Notes: generated from the sequence alone by a model not told the origin. A DNA stretch of 60,166 nucleotides from Streptomyces albospinus (GCF_014648695.1 NZ_BMRP01000028.1:25037-85202), one strand, 5' to 3'; shown: positions 1 through 9,113, counted from the stretch's first letter. Translations and numbers: made by a program.

Positions 1-1
1 C

Positions 2-1381
2 GCGTCGGCGTCCGCGTCCGGTTCGGGGGCCGCTTCCGCGACCGGGTCCGCCGCCGAGTCGGAGTCCGAGCGGACCCGGCAGGAGCCGCTGCCGCCGCTG
101 GACCTGCTGGCGAAGCTCACCAACACCCCGCCGCCGCCCGAGACTCCGCTGCGCACGGTCGTCCGGCGGTTCAAGATCTGGACCCCGCTGGTCGTGCTGC
201 TGGGGATCATCTTCGTGATCGTCCAGTCGGTGCGTCCGCTGCCCGGCCCGACGCTGGCGGTCGGTTCGTCGACCGCGTTCACGTTCCAGGGCGGCACGCT
301 CTCGATCCCGTGGCCCGGCCAGGGCCAGGCCGCGGCCGAGGTCGTCGGTGTGGGCAGCCTGGGTACGTCCGGCCAGGCCAAGCCGGTGCCGACGGCGAGC
401 GTCGCCAAGGTGATGACCGCGTACGTGATCCTGCGCGACCACCCGCTGAAGAAGGGGCAGAAGGGCGAGACGATCACCATCGACGCGCAGGGGGAGGCCG
501 ACTCGCACAAGCAGGACGAGTCGCGGGTGCCGCTCAAGGCGAATCAGCAGTTCAACGAGTACCAGATGCTCCAGATGCTGATGATCCCGTCGGGCAACAA
601 CGTCGCGCGCCAGCTGGCCCGTTGGGACTCCGGGTCCGAGGACGCGTTCGCGAAGAAGATGAACGCCGCCGCCAAGGACCTGGGCATGACCCAGACCACG
701 TACACGGACCCCAGCGGTCTCGACAAGACGACCGTCAGCACCGCCGTCGACCAGCTCAAGCTCGCCGAAGCGGTGATGAAGAACGACGCCTTCCGCGCCG
801 TCGTCACCACCGAGAACGTCAAGATCGACGGCCTGCCGGACAAGATCTACAACAACAACAGCCTGCTGACGACGATGGCGGGCGTGGTCCGCGGCATCAA
901 GACCGGCTCCAGCTCGCCGGCCGGCGGCACCTTCATGTGGGCCGCGTACCGCACCGTCGGCGGCAAGGACCAGCTGCTGCTCGGTGTGACGATGGACCAG
1001 CGCGCCCGCGGCACCGACCCCAACGCCCACCTCCAACTGGCCCTGGAGAACAGCCAGAAGGTGATCAACGCGGCCAAGGACGCGCTGTCCTCCGCCACCG
1101 TGGTGAAGAAGGGGCAGGTCGTCGGCTACGTGGACGACGGGCTCGACGGCCGGACGCCGGTGGTCGCCACCAAGGATCTGACGGCGGTCGGCTGGCCCGG
1201 GATGAAGGCGACGTTCTCGATCGCCGACGGCGGCAAGGCCGTACCGCACACGGCGAAGGCCGGCACGGTCGTCGGCGAGCTGACCGTCGGCAACGGCGCG
1301 AGCCAGCAGAAGGTCCCGGTGGCGCTGCAATCGGATCTGGTCGAGCCGACGTTCGGGGCGAAGCTGACCCGGCTGGGGTGA
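2..1381 (+). CDS. D-alanyl-D-alanine carboxypeptidase (peptidase S11), 5'-partial
   Basis: Penicillin-binding protein that trims D-Ala from peptidoglycan stem peptides outside the membrane. The frame is open to the window edge, so the true start lies upstream; a GTG at 194 is internal. The visible N-terminus is a Ser/Ala/Glu-rich cytoplasmic stretch, then one membrane anchor (VVLLGIIFVIVQSV, around nt 190-235). The S11 motifs follow in order: SxxK (SVAK, nt ~400), SxN (SGNN, nt ~590) and KTG (nt ~900). A C-terminal beta-rich region follows the catalytic domain. The long Ser/Pro-rich cytoplasmic extension is common in Streptomyces S11 enzymes. The family call is firm; substrate preference cannot be seen. 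Confidence 0.93.
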   Translation, partial: ASASASGSGAASATGSAAESESERTRQEPLPPLDLLAKLTNTPPPPETPLRTVVRRFKIWTPLVVLLGIIFVIVQSVRPLPGPTLAVGSSTAFTFQGGTLSIPWPGQGQAAAEVVGVGSLGTSGQAKPVPTASVAKVMTAYVILRDHPLKKGQKGETITIDAQGEADSHKQDESRVPLKANQQFNEYQMLQMLMIPSGNNVARQLARWDSGSEDAFAKKMNAAAKDLGMTQTTYTDPSGLDKTTVSTAVDQLKLAEAVMKNDAFRAVVTTENVKIDGLPDKIYNNNSLLTTMAGVVRGIKTGSSSPAGGTFMWAAYRTVGGKDQLLLGVTMDQRARGTDPNAHLQLALENSQKVINAAKDALSSATVVKKGQVVGYVDDGLDGRTPVVATKDLTAVGWPGMKATFSIADGGKAVPHTAKAGTVVGELTVGNGASQQKVPVALQSDLVEPTFGAKLTRLG

Positions 1382-1583
1382 GGCGCGGGAGCCGGGCGGC
1401 CGTTACGGCGGTCGCCCGGCTCCCGGCCTCCGGCCCGCGTCCTGACCCCGCCCGTACCGCTCCCTCCGCCCCTCCGCCCCTCCGTCCCCTTCGTGACCGG
1501 AGCCCGTCATCGACGCAGCGCCAGCGCAGAAGACGTACCAGGCGTCCGCTCCCGCATCCGCATCCGCATCCGCGGCATGGGCG

Positions 1584-3083
1584 GTGCGGAGCGCGGTGGT
1601 CCTGGCGCCCGCGGGGCTGATGCTGTTCCTGGGGGCGTGGGGGATCCGCCGGCAGGACGCCATCTGGCGTGACGAGGCGGTCACTTACGACATGGCGCAC
1701 CGCAGCCTGTCCGATCTGGGGCTGACGCTGCTCCATGTGGATGTGGTGCACGGCCTGTATTACGCGCTGATGCACGTCTGGTTCGTCGTCTACGACGCCA
1801 CCCTCGGCGGCACCCTCGGCGCGGTGATCGGCCTGCGGCTGCCGTCGGTCGTGGCGATGACGGCCGCCGCGGCGGGGATCGCGCTGCTGGGGGAGCGCCT
1901 GGTCGGGCGGCGTGCGGGACTGTTCGCGGGGCTCGCCTTCACGCTGATCCCGGTCGTGCAGCAGTACGCGCAGGAGGGGCGCTCCTACGCGACGATCTGC
2001 GCGGCGGTCGTCTGGGCCACGTATCTGCTGGTGCTCGCCGCCGCCCGCCCGCGCCGCCAGCTGTGGTGGGGCTATACCGCGCTGATGCTGTTCGCCTGCC
2101 TGCTGCACGAGTTCGCGGCGCTGGCGCTGCCCGCGCACGGCGCCGCCGTCATACTGGCCCGGCTGCCCCGCCGCGTGCTGCGCGCCTGGTCCCTGTCGGC
2201 GGTCACCGTGCTCGCCGGCCTCGCCCCGCTCGCGGTCTTCAGCACCCGGCAGTCGGCCCAGATCAGCTGGCTCATGTGGCCGGACCCGCTCCAGCTCCTG
2301 ACGTTCGCCGTCCTCGCGGTCCTCGGCTTCGGCTGCGCCCGCGTCCCCATAAGCTCCCGCGGTCCGATCGGGATGCGGGCCATCGGCATCCCGCTGCTGC
2401 TCCTGCCCACCCTCCTCCTGCTCCTCCTCTCCCACGTCGAACCGGCCTACGTCGACCGCTACGTCCTTTACTACGTCGCCGGCTTCGCCCTGGTCGCGGG
2501 CGCCGCGCTGGCCCGGCTGCTGCGGCCGGCGGGCGAGCTGGGCCAGACCCGCGGCCGGCTGCTGCGGCGGGTGCTGGCGCTGTCGCTGGCCCTGGCCGCG
2601 CTGCTGCCCGTGGACGTCCATCTGCGCAGCCCGGACAGTCGGGTCGATGACGCGACCGCCGTCGCCCAGGCGGTGCGCGAGGTGTCCGAGCCGGGCGACG
2701 GGCTGCTCTTCATGCCGTCCCGCCGCCGCATCTGGATGGCGACCCGGCCGCACGACTTCCGCGGTCTGGACGATCTCGCGCTGTTCAGGAGCCCGGTGGC
2801 GTCGCACACCCTCTACGGGACGGAGCTCTCCGGCGACGAGATCCGCGACCGGATGCTGGCCAGCCGCCGGATCGTCGTGGCGGGCGACCCGTCCGGGCAG
2901 CCCGTCGACGACAACGACCAGGAGATCGCCAAACGGGCCACGCTGCGCGGGGAGTTCGTGGTGTGCGGCAGCAGGGAGGTGCGCGGCGCCCGGATAACGG
3001 TCTATGCGCGGGCCGGCGGCGCCGGGGGCGGCTGCCGGGACGGTGCGGACGCGGTGCGGCAGCCGCCGGCGGCCCGCAGATAG
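1584..3083 (+). CDS. Membrane glycosyltransferase, GT39/mannosyltransferase-like
   Basis: A 499-residue multispanning membrane protein. An early acidic motif (WRDEAVTYD, residues ~26-34) sits in the first extracytoplasmic loop, as in GT-C fold enzymes that use polyprenyl-phosphate sugars. About ten hydrophobic helices follow, ending in a soluble C-terminal region of ~130 residues. The start is uncertain: GTG at 1584 is the first conventional start after an in-frame TGA at 1494, but it has no clear ribosome site, and a short GCATCC repeat lies just upstream. The donor and acceptor cannot be predicted. It probably acts on a cell-envelope glycan or protein. Confidence 0.75.
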   Translation: MRSAVVLAPAGLMLFLGAWGIRRQDAIWRDEAVTYDMAHRSLSDLGLTLLHVDVVHGLYYALMHVWFVVYDATLGGTLGAVIGLRLPSVVAMTAAAAGIALLGERLVGRRAGLFAGLAFTLIPVVQQYAQEGRSYATICAAVVWATYLLVLAAARPRRQLWWGYTALMLFACLLHEFAALALPAHGAAVILARLPRRVLRAWSLSAVTVLAGLAPLAVFSTRQSAQISWLMWPDPLQLLTFAVLAVLGFGCARVPISSRGPIGMRAIGIPLLLLPTLLLLLLSHVEPAYVDRYVLYYVAGFALVAGAALARLLRPAGELGQTRGRLLRRVLALSLALAALLPVDVHLRSPDSRVDDATAVAQAVREVSEPGDGLLFMPSRRRIWMATRPHDFRGLDDLALFRSPVASHTLYGTELSGDEIRDRMLASRRIVVAGDPSGQPVDDNDQEIAKRATLRGEFVVCGSREVRGARITVYARAGGAGGGCRDGADAVRQPPAARR

Positions 3084-3352
3084 CCGAGGTCGCCGTCCCG
3101 GACCCGGTCCCGGGGCCCCGCCGCGCGCAGCACCACGTACAGCACGCCCTCCGGATCGGCCGCGTAACTGTGCGCGAACCAGGGCATGTTGGCCTCCACC
3201 ACTGCCCAACGGCCGTCGTCCGTGCGGCCGACGTCGACCGCCGCCGCGCTGGGCAGCGCCGCCAGCCGGGCCAGCTCGGAGCTGTACTCGGAGCTGTACT
3301 CGGAGCTGTACTCGGACGACGGCGGAGGTGTCGAGGGGGTCGGCGGCGTCAT
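3064..3352 (-). pseudogene. Remnant of an ATP-grasp (DUF4343-like) protein, C-terminal part only
   Basis: The minus strand reads through AAAVDVGRTDDGRWAVVEAN, then MPWFAHSYAADP and VLRAAGPRDR. This resembles the C-terminal end of DUF4343 ATP-grasp proteins, including the metal-binding E-x-N. No ATP-grasp N-terminal or central domain precedes it. The reading frame instead begins with a Pro/Ser run and three copies of a 12-bp repeat (CGGAGCTGTACT, nt ~3279-3316) encoding Ser-Ser-Glu-Tyr. It also runs into the 3' end of the convergent glycosyltransferase. I read it as a decayed, rearranged fragment rather than a working gene. Confidence 0.5.
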
Positions 3353-3606
3353 GCATCCGTTCTCCGCCGCGACGTTTCGGCCGACACCGATGCGTCGTCG
3401 CCCGCGGATGCCCGGACAGGTGGGACCTCCCGCGGTCCGGTCGGTGGCATCGGCCCTGTCGCGGAGCGGGGAGGCGCGGCGCGTGGAGCGGCTGATGGAG
3501 CCCGGCCTACGGGGAGGTGCCGCGGCCTATGGGGGAGGGGTGCGGCGGAGGAGGGTGGGCGGCCTCGGCCGGACGGCGTCCGGGCCGGGAGCGCCGGCGC
3601 GTCGTC

Positions 3607-3921
3607 CTAGCGGGAGGCCCGCTGCGCGGTGCCGGCGGCGTGTGCCGTCCGCGGTGTGTCCTGGCCGTTCCGCCGGCGCACCGCGAGGGCGACGCCCGCC
3701 GCGCCCAGCGCGCCCGCGCCGCCGATGAGGCCGGCCTTCGGCAGCTGCTCGGCCTTCTCCGCGATACCGGCCAGCCCCTCGTCGGGGAGGAGGATCGACG
3801 CCCGGCTGTTCGTCGGCGCGGTGGAGTCGGCGAAGGCGGCGCCCGCGGGAAGCAGCAGGACGGCCAGTGCGCCGGTCGCGACGGTGGCGGTACGGAAGGC
3901 GGAGCGGCGCTGGGCCCGCAT
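3607..3921 (-). CDS. Small secreted protein with C-terminal hydrophobic anchor
   Basis: Encodes 104 residues. A signal peptide is clear: positive N-terminus MRAQRRSAFR, a hydrophobic core, and a likely cleavage after AAFA (residue ~31). The mature part contains STAPTNSRASILLPDEGL. A glycine/alanine-rich hydrophobic helix (LIGGAGALGAAGVALAV) and a basic RRRNGQ segment follow, which looks like a membrane anchor without an LPxTG motif. No family is recognised. The gene stands alone on this strand, between the decayed ATP-grasp fragment and a divergently transcribed lipoprotein gene. The function is unknown. Confidence 0.6.
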   Translation of the reverse strand: MRAQRRSAFRTATVATGALAVLLLPAGAAFADSTAPTNSRASILLPDEGLAGIAEKAEQLPKAGLIGGAGALGAAGVALAVRRRNGQDTPRTAHAAGTAQRASR

Positions 3922-4266
3922 GGCTACTCCTCGTCGTGGACGGCCGGTGCCGTCCTGGGGTGCGGTACGGGGAGCACGCTACGGAGCGTCCATAACGGCG
4001 ATCCGTACGTTGTGTAACAGTCACCCCCACCATCTCCGGTCGGTCGTGAAACGAAGCGGCCGGCGGCCCCGTTGGGAGGACGGCCGGAACGGCTGTCCGG
4101 CAGCCGCCGGAACGGCCGTCCTGAAGATTCCTTACCGCTCCACCTTGGGTAGCTTGGTCAAGCTATGCCCGTATTTCTGGCCTTTGCGGGTATTGGTGCA
4201 GGCAGCGGCGGGCGCGCGGCGTCCGCCGGCGAACGGCACACGGCGGGCGAAGGCGGTGACAACGGC

Positions 4267-4998
4267 ATGCGGCACCGACGGCGCCCCGCGGGCGCGACGC
4301 CGACCACCCGCACCGCCGTGGCCGCCCTGGCCCTGGCCCTCGTCCCCCTCGCCGGCTGCGCGAGCCCCGAGGGCCTCAAGAACGAGGGCCGGGCGCGCAG
4401 CGTGAACGCCCCCCTGGAACTCTGGCCGCAGTACACCCCCGCGCCCCTCCGCGAGAGCGACAACCCCGCCGCCCTCAAACCCCTCCCCGGCGTCCCGCGC
4501 ATCCCCGGCGGCAACATGAAGGACGCCGACCCGCTGGCCGTCCTCGACGCCGACTACACCTCCGACGGCGACCGCGCGCCCGCCCCCCGCTCCGTACGCC
4601 GCCCCGAGCTGCACGATCTCACCGACGACGGCAAACCCGACCTGATCACCGTCGTCGACCTCGACCGCCGTACCAGCGATCTGCGCGTCTACACCGTCCG
4701 GAACGCGGTCGTCACCCGGATCCTCGCGCTGCGCGGCGTCCTCGCCGGCGTCGAACTGGCGGCCGGTCATCTCGCGGTCCGCGAGCCCACCAAGGACCCG
4801 CGCTACGTCAGCGTCACCGACTACGTGTGGGACGGCCACTCCATGGGCCTGTGGGACCTCACCCTCGACGTCGCCCACAAGCCGAAGCCCTCGCCCACCG
4901 CCCCGTCGCCCGCCCCCACCAGCGCGCCCCCGTCCCCGACGAGCATCGGCCGGCGCGTTCCGCGGGCCGCCCCCGGTCCGCCCGGGACCCCGCCATGA
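4267..4998 (+). CDS. Lipoprotein overlapping a histidine kinase gene
   Basis: Encodes 243 residues. The N-terminus MRHRRRPAG is followed by a hydrophobic stretch and the lipobox LAGC, so the mature protein is lipid-anchored outside the membrane. The middle contains LHDLTDDGKPDLITVVDLD, a calcium-loop-like pattern reminiscent of FG-GAP repeats, and the C-terminus is Pro/Ser-rich. The stop overlaps the start of the downstream sensor kinase (ATGA), so the two are translationally coupled. By analogy with the Streptomyces CseA lipoprotein it may modulate the kinase, but I see no direct homology. ATG 4267 is chosen over an in-frame start at 4165 because it puts the signal peptide at the N-terminus. 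Confidence 0.75.
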   Translation: MRHRRRPAGATPTTRTAVAALALALVPLAGCASPEGLKNEGRARSVNAPLELWPQYTPAPLRESDNPAALKPLPGVPRIPGGNMKDADPLAVLDADYTSDGDRAPAPRSVRRPELHDLTDDGKPDLITVVDLDRRTSDLRVYTVRNAVVTRILALRGVLAGVELAAGHLAVREPTKDPRYVSVTDYVWDGHSMGLWDLTLDVAHKPKPSPTAPSPAPTSAPPSPTSIGRRVPRAAPGPPGTPP

Positions 4999-6287
4999 GG
5001 CGCCCCCGCCCGGCCGTGTCCCTCCGTTGGAAGATCGCGCTGACCGTGACGGCGGTGTGCTGCGCGGTCGCCGCGGTCCTCGGCGTGCTCGTCCACAACG
5101 CGGTGGCCCGCCAGACCGTCGGCGAGGTCCGCAAGCAGACCCGCGCGGACCTCGACGCCGCGCTCGACCTCTTCGAGTACGGCACCTCCCGCGAGGGCAT
5201 CAACGCCGTCCTCGACCCACCAGAACTCCCCGAGGCGCTACGGAAGTTGGTGCGCCGCGGCCGGCGCGGCAGCATGGTCGGCAGCTATCGCGGGCAGCGC
5301 GTGATGTGGGCCGCGGCGCCCGCCGGCGACCAGATCATGGCCGTCTGGTCGCCGTACGGGAACACCCGCCGCACCCTGGAGAAGTTCGACACCGCGATCC
5401 TCGGCTCGGCCGTACTCGCCGCCACCGCCGTCGCCCTCGCCGGCCTCTTCCTCGCCCAGCGCATCAGCCGCCGGCTGACCACCACCGCGGCCGTCGCGCG
5501 CCGCATCACCGCCGGCGACCTGGACGCCCGGGTCGGCGACATCGCAGGTCAGTGGCCGCGTGGCGGCCCGGCGGCGCATGACGAGGTGGCGGCGGTGGCG
5601 GCGGCGCTGGACTCGGTGGCCGGCTCCCTCCAGGGCCGCCTCCAGGCCGAACAGCGCTTCACCGCCGACGTCGCCCACGAACTGCGCACTCCGCTCACCG
5701 GCATCCTCGCCTCCGCCGCGCTCCTTCCCGAGGGCCGCCCGAAGGAGATGATCAACGACCGGCTGCACGCCCTGCACCGGCTCACCGAGGACCTGCTGGA
5801 GATCTCCCGGCTCGACTCCGGCGCCGAGCACGCCGACCTCGCCGCCTGCGCACTCGGTCCGCTCGTCACCCGCTCCGTGGACGCCACCGGCCTCGACACC
5901 GACGTACGGATCCTGGCCGACACCGTCGTCCAAACCGACCGGCGCCGCCTGGACCGCATCCTCGCCAACCTCGTCATCAACGCGCACCGGCACGGCCGGC
6001 CCCCGGTCGTGGTGACCGTGGACGCCCCGCCCGGCGGCATCCCCGCCATCGAGGTGCGCGACCACGGCCCCGGCTATCCCACGGACCTGCTCCACCACGG
6101 CCCGCAGCGCTTCCGCACCGACGCCCCGGGCCGCGGCAAGGGCCACGGACTGGGCCTGACCATCGCCGTGGGCCAGGCCGCCGTCCTCGGCACCGGCCTC
6201 TACTTCACCAACGCCCCCGAAGGCGGCGCCCGCGCCCTCCTCAGCTTCCCGCCTCACCCCCCGGACCACACCACCCCGACCTCCTGA
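4995..6287 (+). CDS. Sensor histidine kinase (HAMP-HisKA-HATPase)
   Basis: A 430-residue membrane kinase that senses an extracytoplasmic signal and phosphorylates a response regulator. Segments in order: TM1 (residues ~12-34), a ~90-residue sensor loop, TM2 (~130-155), a HAMP linker, a HisKA dimerisation helix with phosphoacceptor His228 in FTADVAHELRTP, an N box (LANLVINAHRHG), a G1 box (RDHGPGYP) and a G2 box (GHGLGLTIA). It starts within the stop of the lipoprotein gene. No response-regulator gene is present on either side in this window, which is unusual for this type of kinase; the partner must be encoded elsewhere or has been lost. Confidence 0.9.
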   Translation: MRRPRPAVSLRWKIALTVTAVCCAVAAVLGVLVHNAVARQTVGEVRKQTRADLDAALDLFEYGTSREGINAVLDPPELPEALRKLVRRGRRGSMVGSYRGQRVMWAAAPAGDQIMAVWSPYGNTRRTLEKFDTAILGSAVLAATAVALAGLFLAQRISRRLTTTAAVARRITAGDLDARVGDIAGQWPRGGPAAHDEVAAVAAALDSVAGSLQGRLQAEQRFTADVAHELRTPLTGILASAALLPEGRPKEMINDRLHALHRLTEDLLEISRLDSGAEHADLAACALGPLVTRSVDATGLDTDVRILADTVVQTDRRRLDRILANLVINAHRHGRPPVVVTVDAPPGGIPAIEVRDHGPGYPTDLLHHGPQRFRTDAPGRGKGHGLGLTIAVGQAAVLGTGLYFTNAPEGGARALLSFPPHPPDHTTPTS

Positions 6288-6323
6288 ACCGCCGCGACCG
6301 CCCCCGCAACTCCCCGCGCCTTC

Positions 6324-8351
6324 TCACCAGTCGATGTCATCCGGCGGCTCCGGCAGGTCGTCCTCGTCCGCAGCCGGCGGCACCGCCTGCGCTCCCGCAG
6401 AGCCGTTACCCGCGGGTCCGCTGCCCGCAGGACCGTCCCCCGCGGCTGCGTCTCCCGCATCCCGCCCCGCCAGCACATCCAGAATCTGCTGCCCGTACTT
6501 CGCGAGCTTGTTCTCGCCGACGCCGCTCACCGCGCCCAACTCGGCCGTCGTGGCCGGCTGCACCGTCGCGATCTCCCGGAGCGTCGCGTCGTGGAAGATC
6601 ACATACGCCGGCACGCCCTGCTCCTTGGCCGTGCGCCCCCGCCAGCCGCGCAGCGCCTCGAAGACCGGCAGCGCCGCCTCCGGCAGATCCACCGGCGCCC
6701 GCTTGGCCTTGGCCTTCGCCTTGGCAGCCCGGGCCGCCTTCTCCGGCTCCCGCCGCATCGGGACCTCGCGCTGCCCGCGCAGCACCTCGCCGCTCGCCTC
6801 GGTGAGCACCAGCGTGCCGTAGTCCCCCTCGACGGCCAGCAGCCCCTGCGCGAGCAACTGCCGCACCACGCCCCGCCATTCGGCCTCCCGCAGATCCTCG
6901 CCGATCCCGAAGACGCTCAGCGCGTCATGATCGAACTGGATCACCTTGGCGGTCTTCCGCCCCATCAGGATGTCGATGATCTGCCCCGCCCCGAACTTCT
7001 GCCCCCGCTCGCGCTGCAACCGCACCACCGTCGACAGCAGCTTCTGCGCGGGCACCGTCCCGTCCCAGGTCTGCGGCGGCGCCAGGCAGGTGTCGCAGTT
7101 GCCGCACGGGCCGCTGTCCTGGCCGAAATACGCCAGCAGCCGCACCCGCCGGCACGCCACCGTCTCGCACAGCGCCAGCATCGCGTCCAGATGGCCGGAC
7201 AGCCGCCGCCGGTGCGCGTCGTCCCCCTCCGAACCGTCGATCATCTTCCGCTGCTGCACCACGTCCTGGAGCCCGTACGCCAGCCAGGCCGTCGACGGCT
7301 GCCCGTCGCGCCCGGCGCGCCCGGTCTCCTGGTAGTACCCCTCCACCGACTTCGGCAGATCCAGATGCGCCACGAACCGCACATCGGGCTTGTCGATCCC
7401 CATCCCGAACGCGATGGTGGCGACCACGACCAGCCCGTCCTCCCGCAGGAACCGCGCCTGGTTCCCCGCCCGCGTACGGGCGTCGAGCCCCGCGTGATAC
7501 GGCACCGCGGCGACCCCGTTGTCCACCAGGAACTGCGCGGTCTTCTCCACCGAAGCCCGCGAGAGGCAGTAGACGATGCCCGCGTCCCCGGCGTGCTCCG
7601 CGCGCACCAGCTCCAGCAGTTGCTTCTTCGGCTCGTTCTTGGCCGCGATCCGGTACTGGATGTTCGGCCGGTCGAAGCTGGCCACGAAGTGCCGCGCATC
7701 CGCCATCCCCAGCCGCGAGGTGATCTCGCCGTGGGTGGCCTCGGTCGCCGTCGCCGTCAGCGCGATCCGCGGCACGTCCGGCCAGCGGTCGTGCAGCATC
7801 GACAGCGCCAGATAATCCGGCCGGAAGTCGTGCCCCCACTGTGCGACACAGTGCGCCTCGTCGATCGCGAAGAGCGAGATCTTCCCCCGGTCCAGCAGCT
7901 GCACCGTCTGCTCGACCCGCAGCCGCTCCGGCGCCAGATACAGCAGATCCAGCTCACCGGCCAGGAACTCGGCCTCCACCAGCCGCCGCTCCTCCAGATC
8001 CTGCGTCGAATTGAGGAACCCGGCCCGCACCCCGAGCGCCCGCAGCGCATCGACCTGGTCCTGCATCAACGCGATCAATGGCGAGATCACGACCCCGACG
8101 CCCGGCCGCACCAGCGAGGGGATCTGGTAGCACAGCGACTTGCCGCCGCCGGTGGGCATCAGCACCACCGCGTCGCCGCCCCCTACGACGTGCTCGATGA
8201 TCTCCCGCTGACTCCCGCGGAACGCGTCGTACCCGAACACCCGGCGCAGCACCTGCACCGCCTCGTCCGCCGCCCCGCCCGTCCCCGAGGCACCGTCCAC
8301 ATCCACGTCCACATCCACGCCCACGACCACTCCCGCATCCGCCGAACCCAC
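6324..8351 (-). CDS. recQ: ATP-dependent DNA helicase RecQ
   Basis: A 675-residue superfamily 2 3'-5' helicase for recombination and repair. It has Walker A (PTGGGKS, ~66-72), DEAH (164-167), helicase motifs through GRAGRDGQ, an RQC zinc-binding region (Cys cluster around CGNCDTCLAPP) and an HRDC domain near the C-terminus (LREIATVQPATTAELGAVSG). The N-terminus carries a GVDVDVDVDG low-complexity run from a short DNA repeat, and the C-terminus an Ala/Gly-rich then acidic tail (DEDDLPEPPDDIDW). It starts at GTG and is convergent with the kinase gene, 36 bp apart. Confidence 0.95.
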   Translation of the reverse strand: MGSADAGVVVGVDVDVDVDGASGTGGAADEAVQVLRRVFGYDAFRGSQREIIEHVVGGGDAVVLMPTGGGKSLCYQIPSLVRPGVGVVISPLIALMQDQVDALRALGVRAGFLNSTQDLEERRLVEAEFLAGELDLLYLAPERLRVEQTVQLLDRGKISLFAIDEAHCVAQWGHDFRPDYLALSMLHDRWPDVPRIALTATATEATHGEITSRLGMADARHFVASFDRPNIQYRIAAKNEPKKQLLELVRAEHAGDAGIVYCLSRASVEKTAQFLVDNGVAAVPYHAGLDARTRAGNQARFLREDGLVVVATIAFGMGIDKPDVRFVAHLDLPKSVEGYYQETGRAGRDGQPSTAWLAYGLQDVVQQRKMIDGSEGDDAHRRRLSGHLDAMLALCETVACRRVRLLAYFGQDSGPCGNCDTCLAPPQTWDGTVPAQKLLSTVVRLQRERGQKFGAGQIIDILMGRKTAKVIQFDHDALSVFGIGEDLREAEWRGVVRQLLAQGLLAVEGDYGTLVLTEASGEVLRGQREVPMRREPEKAARAAKAKAKAKRAPVDLPEAALPVFEALRGWRGRTAKEQGVPAYVIFHDATLREIATVQPATTAELGAVSGVGENKLAKYGQQILDVLAGRDAGDAAAGDGPAGSGPAGNGSAGAQAVPPAADEDDLPEPPDDIDW

Positions 8352-8452
8352 CCCGAAAGCCTACGAGCCTCACCACCCCCACCGCCCGCCCTGTGGATAA
8401 CTCCACCCGCCCCGCGGTCCGATCATGGACGCCGGACAGCACCGGACCCCAC

Positions 8453-8552
8453 GAGATATCACCGGCCCCACGAGACATCTCCAGGTCCCACCAGACATCT
8501 CCAGGTCCCACCCGGCATCACCAGGTCCCACCGGGCATCACCAGCGATCACC
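8453..8552. repeat. 20-bp tandem repeat, about five units
   Basis: Two identical units AGACATCTCCAGGTCCCACC lie at 8473-8512. A more diverged unit precedes them and two follow, each keeping the CATC-CC-GTCCCACC pattern. The array sits upstream of recQ and runs directly into the hairpin at 8558-8615. It has no coding character on either strand. Confidence 0.8.
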
Positions 8553-8557
8553 GGGTC

Positions 8558-8615
8558 CCACCGGACACCAGAGGCCACCCAGGATCACTCCTGGGTGGCC
8601 TCTGATGTCCGGTGG
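8558..8615. terminator. Very long intergenic hairpin (27-bp arms)
   Basis: The left arm (8558-8584) and right arm (8589-8615) are complementary over 27 bp with one mismatch and a 4-nt TCAC loop. The inner stem core is AGAGGCCACCCAGGA. It lies downstream of the small minus-strand gene at 8648-8815, so it is well placed as its terminator. The arm length is well beyond that of ordinary terminators. Confidence 0.7.
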
Positions 8616-8647
8616 CGTGCTTCACGCGCTCCAGTGCTTCACGTATG

Positions 8648-8815
8648 TCATGGGGTACACGCCGACGCCGCCCGCGTGTGAACGGCTTCCGCCCACGCGG
8701 CCAGCAGCCGGTCGTACTCGTCCTGCTCCTCGGGCGACAGCGCGCCGCCGGGACGAGCGGCGATGAACGCGCGTATCCGCTCGTTCGCCTCGTCCGGAGC
8801 GATAGAGGGGTTCAT
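8648..8815 (-). CDS. Small conserved-looking protein, 55 residues
   Basis: The minus strand reads MNPSIAPDEANERIRAFIAA, then RPGGALSPEEQDEYDRLLAA and WAEAVHTRAASACTP before a TGA. Third codon positions are strongly G/C, and the charged amphipathic composition is that of a soluble helical protein. I recall similar very short DEANERIRAF-type proteins in other Streptomyces, of unknown function. No strong ribosome site precedes the ATG. It is likely terminated by the long hairpin at 8558-8615. The coding call rests on codon bias and family resemblance only. Confidence 0.65.
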   Translation of the reverse strand: MNPSIAPDEANERIRAFIAARPGGALSPEEQDEYDRLLAAWAEAVHTRAASACTP

Positions 8816-9113
8816 GGGGTGAATGGTATAGATCGCCTCACGTGGCCGCGCCGGTTTTGGCCAGCAAGGTCATCCTTCTCATACCGCCCCGCCCGACCGC
8901 ACCGTTCCCGCCGCCCGTCCCCGGCACGGCCCGGCCCACCGGTATCCGGTCACCGGCTCCCGGCCGGTGCCCCCTCCCACACGGCCATGTGACAATCGGC
9001 ACACCCTGGCAGCCCCCCCGCCCCCGGCCACGTACGCCTTCCTGTGGGCTGTGGGCTGTGGGCTGTGGGCTGTGGGCCGGGGGCCGGGGGCCGGGGCCGT
9101 GATGCGGGGCGCC
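8816..9113. other. Intergenic region with a 7-bp tandem repeat
   Basis: No gene is visible. At 9043-9095 there is a tandem array of GTGGGCT (about five units) that drifts into GGGGGCC units. It lies just after the 3' end of the minus-strand amidase gene. A C/G-rich run precedes it near 9010-9030. Confidence 0.6.

Noticed and set aside
1065..3356. A 763-residue open frame on the minus strand
   Set aside because: It lies antisense to the carboxypeptidase and glycosyltransferase genes, is built of Arg/Gly/Asp-rich low complexity, and has no family pattern. It is a high-GC shadow frame.
6591..8681. A 696-residue plus-strand frame across recQ
   Set aside because: Antisense to an unmistakable RecQ helicase; Arg/His/Pro-rich with no domain.
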